The position numbers were made by a program, and so were the translations under genes. Shown piece by piece: positions 57,682 through 64,000 of a stretch of DNA of 64,000 nt (position 1 is its first letter; every line of letters starts with the position of its first letter). The notes beneath the pieces were generated by a model, which was not told the origin of the DNA, searched no databases, and saw nothing but the letters and a program-made list of their open reading frames with translations. Where the stretch lies: assembly GCF_000733295.1 (NCBI RefSeq), contig NZ_JPMI01000214.1, positions 1 to 64,000 on the forward strand, read 5' to 3'. Source of the stretch: Archangium violaceum Cb vi76. GTDB lineage: Bacteria; Myxococcota; Myxococcia; Myxococcales; Myxococcaceae.

Positions 57682-58305
57682 TCAGTGGATGGCGGCGCGC
57701 AGGCCGATGCGCTCGAGCACCTCGGCCTCGAGCACGAGCAGCTCGTCCAGCCGCGTGCGCACCGGGGCCTCGTCTCCGCCCGCCGCGGTGACGGCCAGCC
57801 GGTAGAAGAGGGACTGGTGCCCGTCCTCGGACTGCGCCAGCTCACCGTAGAAGCGGCGCAGCATGGGGTCCTCGAGTCCCTCGGCCAGCAGTGAGAGGCG
57901 CTCGCACGAGCGCGCCTCGATGACGGCGGCCACCAGCAGACGGTCCACCCGGCGCCCGTCCGCGGAGGTGCGGACGAACTTCTGCAGTCCCTGGGCGTAC
58001 GGATCTCCCGCGTCCCGCCCCAGCGTCAGGCCCCGGGCCGCCATCAGATCCAACACCCGGGCCAGGTGCGCGCTCTCCTCGCGCGCCAGCCGCGCCATCT
58101 GCGCCGGCAGCCCGGGCAGGTCCGGGTACACCTGCAACAGCGAGAGCGCGTTGGCCGCCGCCTTCTTCTCGCAGTGGGCATGGTCCACGAGCACCTCGTC
58201 GAAGCGCTCGAGCGCCAGCGGCAGCCAGCGTGGATCCGACGGCACTCGGAGGATGACGGGGCCCTCTCCGGACAGGGGACGGCGCTCAGGGGTAGGACGG
58301 GACAT
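57682..58305 (-). CDS. miaE: tRNA-(ms2io6A)-hydroxylase MiaE
   Basis: A ferritin-like non-haem di-iron monooxygenase that hydroxylates the isopentenyl group of ms2i6A37 in tRNA. Iron-ligand motifs: DHAHCEKKAA, REESAHLARV, EARSCERL and SEDGHQ. It has 207 residues, near the MiaE norm. It stands alone between two convergent or divergent neighbours. Confidence 0.9.
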   Translation of the reverse strand: MSRPTPERRPLSGEGPVILRVPSDPRWLPLALERFDEVLVDHAHCEKKAAANALSLLQVYPDLPGLPAQMARLAREESAHLARVLDLMAARGLTLGRDAGDPYAQGLQKFVRTSADGRRVDRLLVAAVIEARSCERLSLLAEGLEDPMLRRFYGELAQSEDGHQSLFYRLAVTAAGGDEAPVRTRLDELLVLEAEVLERIGLRAAIH

Positions 58306-58454
58306 GGTGCACTCCGGCGGGGGCGCGGAGTGTAACCGCCCCGCTCCCGGACGCTACTCCTGCCGTAACGGAGCTCCAGGGTCGGCTGGTCTGGCTCCCC
58401 ACCTTCCGGGCGAGCCATGGTGTGGAGGATGATTCCCGAGGAGGTCACCTCGAA

Positions 58455-59060
58455 ATGCGCTTTCGCTGGTTGATGGTCGTGCTCGTCATGGGCGCGATGT
58501 CCGCTGTGGCTTCGCCCAGGGTGCTGGTTCCTGCCGTTCTCACCCAGCCATTGGTCCTGGCGCAGGTGGCTGGGGTTCCCGCGCAACTCTCCCAGCTCGT
58601 GCTCCAGATGCCGGACACGCTTCGGGTCAGGGTCCTGGCGGCACTCGCACGAGGGGACATCGCAGGTGCCATCGCCCTATGGGAACTCGAGATGGGACGC
58701 CAGGCACCCCTGTGGCTGCGAGCGCTCCAAAACGCATTCAGCACGGACAATCAACGGGCGGGCCCCTGCATCGAGGTGGCGAAGGCCATCTTCGAAGGCC
58801 TCAAACGCCTCGGTGCGGAGCCCTCCTTCGTCCGGTTCACTGCTCACGGCTCCCGGTTCCTGGGATTCGAAATGCGCGCGGGTAAACCGGGCAGCACCAT
58901 TCAAGTCAGTGAGCGATGGATGCATGTCGTCGTGCGGGTGAAGGATCGGCTCTACGATGCGTTCACCGGCCCAGCTGGGCTTCCGGTGGATGAATACATG
59001 AAGCGGTTGGTGACGGAGCCTGGAGCGAGCATCACGTCACAGACCGTGAGCAGCCTGTGA
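58455..59060 (+). CDS. exported papain-fold toxin-like protein
   Basis: A 201-residue protein with an N-terminal signal peptide (FRWLMVVLVMGAMSAVA). The C-terminal half has Cys105 (GPCIEVAKAIFEGL), His157 (RWMHVVVRV) and Asp168 (DRLYDAFTGPAGLPVDEYMKRL), the Cys-His-Asp order and the YDAxTGP stretch seen in papain-like polymorphic toxin domains. It is small for a full toxin and lacks a recognised delivery domain other than the signal peptide. Its 3' end overlaps the convergent small gene by 24 bases; that gene may encode immunity. Enzymatic activity is inferred from motifs. Confidence 0.6.
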   Translation: MRFRWLMVVLVMGAMSAVASPRVLVPAVLTQPLVLAQVAGVPAQLSQLVLQMPDTLRVRVLAALARGDIAGAIALWELEMGRQAPLWLRALQNAFSTDNQRAGPCIEVAKAIFEGLKRLGAEPSFVRFTAHGSRFLGFEMRAGKPGSTIQVSERWMHVVVRVKDRLYDAFTGPAGLPVDEYMKRLVTEPGASITSQTVSSL

Positions 59061-59357
59061 CGCCACGAAGCGATCCACGAGTCCGATGATCTCCGTGAGC
59101 GTGCGCTCCAGGTCGCCTCCGCACGCTTCGAAGAGGTGCTTCCCCCACCACACCGACGAGGCCCGCCATTCCGGGTGCTGCGCGTACAGCCAGGCCTCGA
59201 AGCGTTCATGCTGGGCCGGCTGTTGCGTATCCCGTAGGGCCGCCTCGTAGCCATGGATGAACAGCAGCAGGTGTTCGAGCGAGAAGTGGGGGGCGAACAT
59301 CCGGGGGCGTTCGCAGATGCTCCGGATGCGCGCGAAGAGGTCGTCCTGCTTCATCAC
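59037..59357 (-). CDS. small helical protein, candidate immunity partner
   Basis: A 106-residue cytosolic helical protein (DLFARIRSICERPRMF, SLEHLLLFIHGYEAAL, WGKHLFEACGGDLERTLTEIIGLVDRF), not recognised. The F..WL....P.W....WG spacing resembles small myxobacterial immunity-like proteins. It converges with, and overlaps by 24 bases, the papain-fold toxin-like gene. It follows the GNAT gene by 18 bases on the same strand and may be co-transcribed with it. Confidence 0.55.
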   Translation of the reverse strand: MMKQDDLFARIRSICERPRMFAPHFSLEHLLLFIHGYEAALRDTQQPAQHERFEAWLYAQHPEWRASSVWWGKHLFEACGGDLERTLTEIIGLVDRFVASQAAHGL

Positions 59358-59375
59358 ATCCCTCGGGACCGGACG

Positions 59376-60212
59376 CTACTCCGCCAGCACCAGGCGCTGG
59401 GTGCGGCCGGCCAGGTAGCCCACCTTGCGAGCGATCCGCGCCAGCGACTCGTTCTTCTCCTCCACCCGGAGGGTGAGCCTGGGCAGCGAGGACAGCAGGA
59501 AGCGGGAGATCTGCCCCAGGCACAGCGTGGCGTGCCCCTTTCCCCGCTCCGAGGGCACCGTGTACAGGTTCTCCAGCTCCGCCCCGAACTGCGAGCGGCT
59601 GCCGATGTCCACCTTGAACACCATCTCGCCGTTCTCTTCCAGCACGTAGGTGCGCTTGGCCCTCACGCGCTGCGCCACCCGCGCCTCGAAGTGGGGATCC
59701 TCCGCCAGCGCGTCCCGGCCGTAGATCTCCTGCACCGCCCCGAGCGCCAACGGCATCAGGCGCGGCACATCCTCCTCGCGCGCCAGCCGCAGCAGCGGGT
59801 TGGTGAACGGCCCCATGTCATCGGCCGAGACCGCGAAGAGCCGGTAGTTCTTCGACAGCCGTGGCTTGCCCGGGCACAGGCTGCGCACCAGCGCGTCCAC
59901 CGCCGGCTTCTCGCCCACCGAGGCCTTCAGCCGCACGCGCTCGGCCAGCGCGTCCGCGATCACTCCCGTGGCCGAGCCATCGCTCGCCGAGGGCACCATC
60001 AGTCCGCCCCCGCCTCCCACGAAGAGCGCCGCCGTGAGCGTCTTCCCATCGAAGCGCCCCCAGTACGAGAAGCTGCTGCGGTGCTCCGCCGGCGCGATGC
60101 CGAACTCCTGCAGCAACCCCAACAGGTAGAGGTTCTGGGCTGGATCCTTCGCGAGCAGCGCCCGCAGCGCATCGGCGTCCGACGGGGCGAGTTGTTGGAC
60201 CGTGATGGGCAT
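59376..60212 (-). CDS. GNAT-family N-acetyltransferase
   Basis: A 278-residue protein. The C-terminal half is a GNAT domain with the acetyl-CoA loop in VPSERGKGHATLCLGQISRFLL. The N-terminal half resembles the DUF4081-type extension. The acceptor substrate is unknown. The start is MPITVQQL; the frame is open 19 codons further up without a better site. Confidence 0.85.
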   Translation of the reverse strand: MPITVQQLAPSDADALRALLAKDPAQNLYLLGLLQEFGIAPAEHRSSFSYWGRFDGKTLTAALFVGGGGGLMVPSASDGSATGVIADALAERVRLKASVGEKPAVDALVRSLCPGKPRLSKNYRLFAVSADDMGPFTNPLLRLAREEDVPRLMPLALGAVQEIYGRDALAEDPHFEARVAQRVRAKRTYVLEENGEMVFKVDIGSRSQFGAELENLYTVPSERGKGHATLCLGQISRFLLSSLPRLTLRVEEKNESLARIARKVGYLAGRTQRLVLAE

Positions 60213-60255
60213 GAGGTAGGACAGGCCTACTACACCATACGTCCCGCCGGGGTTT

Positions 60256-60817
60256 TCAAGGGGCTCCACGCTTCCCGGGCCGGAAGTGGAACGGATGGGT
60301 CAGCGTCAGCGGCGCTTTCCCAGGAGGAGCGGAAAATTGTGTGTCCGCGAAAGTATCGAGCAGGCAGGCGAGGACGAAAGGATCCTGGAGGGTGCTCTCC
60401 ACCACCTCGCTGTCCTGGAAGTGGCCGCGCTCCCCTCTCGCTTCCAGGGTGAAGCGCAGCCTCACTGTCTGTGGACCGGGGTGGCGCACCGAGGCGTCCT
60501 CGAGGCACGAGCGCACCAGGGGCTGTACGGACTGGAGCGCCACGCGGACCTCCTCCTCGCTCCACGTGCCCGGCGGGAGCTCGAGCTTCGGTTCCTCTTC
60601 CGGTGGGGAGACGGGGGGCGGCGGAGCCACGGGGGGGGTCCGCTCCACGGGCACCTCGGGGCGGGGGGGCAGGGGAGGGGGGCGCGGGCGGAGGCGAGGC
60701 CGGGACGTCCACCCCCGTCACGGCGGGCGCCGGCGTGTCCCTCGTGAGCCAGAGCGCCAGCGCGCTCAGGGCCACGAAGGGGATGACCACCCAGAGGAAG
60801 ACGGCTCTGCCCCGCAT
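60256..60817 (-). CDS. AgmX/PglI C-terminal-domain protein, frameshifted
   Basis: The N-terminal part has one membrane anchor (AVFLWVVIPFVALSALALWL) and a Pro-rich linker. The C-terminal part (from about 60654 down) is the AgmX/PglI-type domain: VALQSVQPLVRSCLEDA, VRLRFTLEARGERGHF, ACLLDTFADTQFSAPP. The two halves are in different frames. The full span of 562 bases needs one base removed to give about 186 residues. The break lies in or near the G runs at roughly 60631-60690. In myxobacteria such proteins are linked to gliding motility and polar complexes. It follows gluQ by 8 bases. Confidence 0.65.
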
Positions 60818-60825
60818 GTGCACCT

Positions 60826-61773
60826 TCAACCCTCGAGGCCCAGCGCTTCCTTCAACAGCGCCTCCCGGGCCACGACGGGCGAGCGGGGGAGCAGCTCGGG
60901 CCGGAAGCGCCGCACCAGCTCCTGGAGCGTCACGGGCGTGCCATCCCCCAGTCCACTCCACGCCGCGAGCAGCCCGAGCACCCGCTCCACCGCGATGCCC
61001 CGCTCGCGCAGCTCGGACACCGCGAAGGCGCCCTCCCGCTTGGCCAGCCGCTTGCCGTCCTCCCCGAGGACCAGGGGGACGTGCCAGAAGCGCGGGGGCG
61101 TCAGGCCGAGCGCCCCGTAGATCTGGAGCTGCCTCGGGGTGGACGTCAGCAGGTCATCGCCCCGGAGGACGTCGGTGATGTGGCTGGCGGCGTCGTCCAC
61201 CACCACGGCGAGCTGGTAGCTGGCCACCCCGTCGTTGCGGCGCACCACGAAGTCCCCCACCAGCGTGGCCACGTCCTGGCAGGTGCGGCCATGCAGCCCG
61301 TCCTCGAAGCACCACTCGCCGGGGGCGGCCTGGAAGCGCAGGGCGGGCACGCGCGTCCGGGCCCGCTCGGCCACGGCCTCGGGTGACAGCGCGGCGCAGG
61401 TGCCAGGGTAGCGCGGCCCCTCGTCGCTCAGGCCGTGGGGAGCGCTCGCGGCCCGGGCGATCTCCGCGCGTGTGCAGAAGCAGGGGTAGACGCGGCCCAG
61501 GCGCTCCAGTTTCTCCAGGGCCTCCCGGTACACGTCATCGCGCTGGCTCTGCACCAGGGGCGTCTCGTCCCAGTCCAGGCCCAGCCACTCCAGGTCCCGG
61601 TACAGGTCGTCGAGGAACTGTGGCTTGCAGCGCGCGCGGTCGAGGTCCTCGATGCGAATCAGGAACTGGCCACCGGCCGCGCGGGCCTGGAGCCAGCCGA
61701 GCAGCGCGCTGCGGGCATTGCCGAGGTGGATGCGGCCGGTGGGGCTGGGGGCGAAGCGTCCGCGGAAGCTCAT
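60826..61773 (-). CDS. gluQ: glutamyl-queuosine tRNA(Asp) synthetase GluQ-RS
   Basis: It charges glutamate and transfers it to queuosine-34 of tRNA(Asp). It is a class I synthetase catalytic core without the anticodon domain, 315 residues. Motifs: FAPSPTGRIHLGNAR (HIGH equivalent), the zinc site CFC...Y...C in VYPCFCTRAEI and RYPGTC, and KRLAKREGA (KMSK equivalent). The start is MSFRGRFAP. Confidence 0.94.
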   Translation of the reverse strand: MSFRGRFAPSPTGRIHLGNARSALLGWLQARAAGGQFLIRIEDLDRARCKPQFLDDLYRDLEWLGLDWDETPLVQSQRDDVYREALEKLERLGRVYPCFCTRAEIARAASAPHGLSDEGPRYPGTCAALSPEAVAERARTRVPALRFQAAPGEWCFEDGLHGRTCQDVATLVGDFVVRRNDGVASYQLAVVVDDAASHITDVLRGDDLLTSTPRQLQIYGALGLTPPRFWHVPLVLGEDGKRLAKREGAFAVSELRERGIAVERVLGLLAAWSGLGDGTPVTLQELVRRFRPELLPRSPVVAREALLKEALGLEG

Positions 61774-61894
61774 GGAGGTCGCTGGCAGACTAACGCGCCC
61801 GGGGAGGGCTGGCTGCTTCCTCCTTGGCCCCCGGGCCGGACATGCGCAGCTTTCGGTGGCCATGGACGCCGCGGAAGGTTAACTGGGGACCGGG

Positions 61895-62758
61895 ATGCGC
61901 TTCCTCCATTGCTCCGATGTCCACATCACCGCCGACTATTTCTCCCTGCCCTTCAGGAGGCTCGGTTGGCGGCGGTGGGTCGCCATGGCCGAGTTGTCCG
62001 TGGGAGGGCGCAAGAAGGCCTACGCTCGCGCTCCCGAGACGCTCGCCACCATCGCCAGTGACGCGGAGCAGCACGGGGTGGACCACTTCATCCTCTCCGG
62101 GGACGTCACCGCGTACGCGCTGGAGCCCGAGTTCCAGATGGCGCGCGAGTCGCTCGGCGCGCTGGCCGAGGATCCGGGCCGCTGCACCGTCATCCCCGGC
62201 AACCACGACGTCTTCACCCCGGGCAGCCACCGCAAGGGCCGCTTCGCGCGGCACTTCGGCCACCTGCTGGAGAGCGATCTTCCCGAGTATCGCCGCGAGG
62301 GCGCCTTCCCCTTCGTGCGGCTGGTGGGCAAGGAGGCCGCGGTGGTGGGCCTGCTGTCGGCGCGGGTGCCCTCCCTGCCGGGCATCGCCCATGGCCACAT
62401 CGGTCCGGCGCAGTTGGAGGGGCTCGCGGCGCTGGTGAAGGACCCGAGGCTCGATGGCCGCGCCGTGCTGGTGGCGGTGCACCACGCTCCGCTCACCCAC
62501 CATGGCCGGGCCGACCACTACTTCCATGGGCTGCGCGACGCCGAGGCGCTCTTCCGGCTCATCCCCGGGCCTCGCTACGCGGTGCTCCATGGCCACATCC
62601 ACAGGCGCTACCACCACCCGTCCACCGCCCAGCGCCCGCACATCTTCAGCGCGGGTTCTTCCACCCAGTTGGGGCGCGAGGGCTATTGGGTCATCGAGGT
62701 GAAGGACGGCCAGGTGGTGGGGGGGCAGAAGTATGTGCCCGGTGGGGCGCTGAACTGA
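61895..62758 (+). CDS. metallophosphoesterase
   Basis: A 287-residue calcineurin-like phosphoesterase. The metal ligands run in order: CSDVHI, LSGDVT, PGNHDV, VAVHHAPL, LHGHIH. Substrates range from cyclic nucleotides to lipids and cannot be fixed here. No signal peptide. The ATG is 121 bases from the divergent gluQ start. Confidence 0.88.
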   Translation: MRFLHCSDVHITADYFSLPFRRLGWRRWVAMAELSVGGRKKAYARAPETLATIASDAEQHGVDHFILSGDVTAYALEPEFQMARESLGALAEDPGRCTVIPGNHDVFTPGSHRKGRFARHFGHLLESDLPEYRREGAFPFVRLVGKEAAVVGLLSARVPSLPGIAHGHIGPAQLEGLAALVKDPRLDGRAVLVAVHHAPLTHHGRADHYFHGLRDAEALFRLIPGPRYAVLHGHIHRRYHHPSTAQRPHIFSAGSSTQLGREGYWVIEVKDGQVVGGQKYVPGGALN

Positions 62759-62760
62759 AT

Positions 62761-62797
62761 CTCCCCTCTCCCCTCGGGAGAGGGTCGGGGTGAGGGT
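62761..62797. repeat. palindromic repeat, copy E (inverted)
   Basis: CCCCTCTCCC faces GGGAGAGGG and then GGGGTGAGGG, the reverse orientation of the other copies. It follows the metallophosphoesterase stop by 2 bases, 65 bases before copy F. Confidence 0.8.
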
Positions 62798-62807
62798 ATC
62801 CGGGCCC

Positions 62808-62904
62808 GTTCTTCAACCCGTGGACCACAAGTGGGGACAGGGGGTTCAACCCGGGACTCGATGCACCCTCACCCCGTCCCTCTCCCGGAGGGAGAGGGGA
62901 AATG
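62808..62904. repeat. composite intergenic repeat, copy F
   Basis: Nearly identical to positions 1-96, including the paired TTCAACCC words and the hairpin. Its 3' part, from 62869, overlaps the end of the downstream kinase reading frame. Copies E and F form an inverted pair. Confidence 0.8.
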
Positions 62905-64000
62905 GCCGCGCTCGCGCTCCTCGCAATGGCGCGGAAGCCGCACGGTGATGGAGGTGCCCTCCGCCTCGTTGGAGCGCACCTCCACCGTGCCGCCATGCGC
63001 GGTGGCGATCTGCTGGACGATGAAGAGGCCCAGTCCCAGTCCCGAGGAGGCGGAGTGCTCCACGGCTCGTTGGAAGGGCTCGAACACGGACGAGAGTGCC
63101 TCCGCCGGAATGGGCGCGCCCTCGTTGTGCACCTCCAGGCTCACCGTCTCCCCCTCGTCCCGGAGCACGAAGTCCACCGGTGTGCCCTCGGGGCTGTACT
63201 CGAGTGCGTTCTTGCCCAGGTTCCCGAACGCCTGCGCGAGCCGGTCCGGGTCCCACGTGCCCTCGAACCTCCCCTCCGCGCTCAGCCTCAGCTCGCGCTC
63301 GGGGTGGCCGGCCTCCAGCTCCTCCACCACGTTGCGGCAGATGTGCCGGAGGTTGGCGGACCGGGGGTGGAGGGGGATGCCGCCGCCCAGCCGCCCCCGC
63401 GTGAAGTCGAGTAGCTCCGAGATCATCCGCCCCATCCGCTCCGCGCTGGTGGTGATGCGGCGCACGGCCTTCAGGTGACGCTTCTCCACGGCCTCGGAGC
63501 GCAGCAGCGCGCTGGCGGACAGGAGGATGGCGTTGAGCGGGGTGCGCAGATCATGGGAGACGATGCCCAGGAAGCGCTCGCGGAACTCCGCCGTCTGGCG
63601 CAGCTCCTCCTCGACCCGCTTGCGGTCGGTGATCTCCACCACCACGCCGCCCAGGCCCAGCGGAGGACCGTTCACGTCCTGCACCCGGTAGTAGCTCACC
63701 AGCCAGTGGCGCGGGACGCCGGGCGTCGCGGGGGACTCTCCCGCCACCTCCAGGTCCACCACGGGCCGTCCCGTCTCCAGTACCCCCTGGAGGAGCGCTT
63801 CCAGGGTGGAGCCGATCCCTGGCAGCACCTCGCTCACGGTGCGCCCGAGGTGGTTGGCCACGGAGCGCCCATTCATGCCCGCCAGGCGCTCGTTGATGCG
63901 CACATAGCGCATCTCCGTGTCCAGGAAGACGAGCCCCACCGGCGCCGTGTCCATGAGGAGATCGAGCCGGACCAGATGGAGTTGCGCCTCGGCACGTGCG
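62869..64000 (-). CDS. PAS histidine kinase, 5' part beyond window edge
   Basis: The frame is open to the window end, so the start is missing. Visible: PAS (LDLLMDTAPVGLVFLDTEMR onwards), HisKA with phospho-His in GIVSHDLRTPLNA, and HATPase (NLGKNALEYS, SSGLGLGLFIVQQI). It resembles the C-terminal part of the kinase at 14350-16785. The last dozen residues ([12 protein letters not shown]) are translated from repeat copy F and follow the natural end of the ATPase domain (VRLPRH). Confidence 0.88.
   Translation of the reverse strand, partial: ARAEAQLHLVRLDLLMDTAPVGLVFLDTEMRYVRINERLAGMNGRSVANHLGRTVSEVLPGIGSTLEALLQGVLETGRPVVDLEVAGESPATPGVPRHWLVSYYRVQDVNGPPLGLGGVVVEITDRKRVEEELRQTAEFRERFLGIVSHDLRTPLNAILLSASALLRSEAVEKRHLKAVRRITTSAERMGRMISELLDFTRGRLGGGIPLHPRSANLRHICRNVVEELEAGHPERELRLSAEGRFEGTWDPDRLAQAFGNLGKNALEYSPEGTPVDFVLRDEGETVSLEVHNEGAPIPAEALSSVFEPFQRAVEHSASSGLGLGLFIVQQIATAHGGTVEVRSNEAEGTSITVRLPRHCEERERGHFPSPSGRGTG

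Overview
This window looks like chromosome from a GC-rich myxobacterium, most likely of the Cystobacterineae (Archangiaceae/Myxococcaceae type). The basis is very high GC at third codon positions, dense coding on both strands, many multi-domain histidine kinases and stand-alone receivers, an NtrC-type activator, an AgmX/PglI-like protein, many lipoproteins, and a large polyketide synthase operon. The genus cannot be fixed from sequence alone. No rRNA, tRNA, CRISPR array, intact IS element or prophage was seen.

Layout. 1-14 kb is mostly housekeeping: an RtcB-family protein, a DUF4365 gene with a frameshift, rlmH (apparent CTG start), rsfS, proA, a TPR protein, envelope proteins, an NtrC-type regulator, a Nudix hydrolase, a truncated Rpn-type nuclease, a membrane-anchored serine hydrolase and an aldo/keto reductase. 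14.3-21 kb is a signalling block of three histidine kinases and a receiver. 21-24 kb is an accessory island: a lipoprotein with a PD-(D/E)XK-like motif sits between two closely related copies of an unrecognised protein, which suggests a toxin with duplicated immunity genes. 24-30.6 kb holds radA, a GlsB-like membrane protein and the biotin genes bioB-bioF-bioD, followed by a small ORF and an aminotransferase. A BirA-type operator precedes bioB.

30.6-38 kb holds a receiver, an OPT transporter, a flavoprotein and a methyl-accepting chemotaxis-like protein. 38-50 kb is a four-gene, translationally coupled lipid/polyketide synthase operon on the minus strand: KS0-KS-AT-ACP-ACP, then a free DH-like protein, then KS0-KS-KR-DH, then a phosphopantetheinyl transferase. 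Both large proteins start with a ketosynthase that has lost catalytic residues, and both carrier domains show Thr where phosphopantetheinyl-Ser is expected. 50-64 kb holds an orphan GspG pseudopilin, DUF5335, an orphan substrate-binding lipoprotein, GTP-type PEP carboxykinase, an SLC13-type permease, MiaE, a secreted papain-fold toxin-like protein facing a small convergent gene, a GNAT protein, a frameshifted AgmX-like gene, GluQ-RS, a metallophosphoesterase and a histidine kinase running off the window end.

A family of short palindromic repeats (CCCTCTCCC...GGGAGAGGG) recurs six times. Two copies lie inside reading frames, at the start of bioD and at the end of the last kinase gene. Two genes carry one-base frameshifts in or near G tracts, which are either assembly errors or slippage sites.
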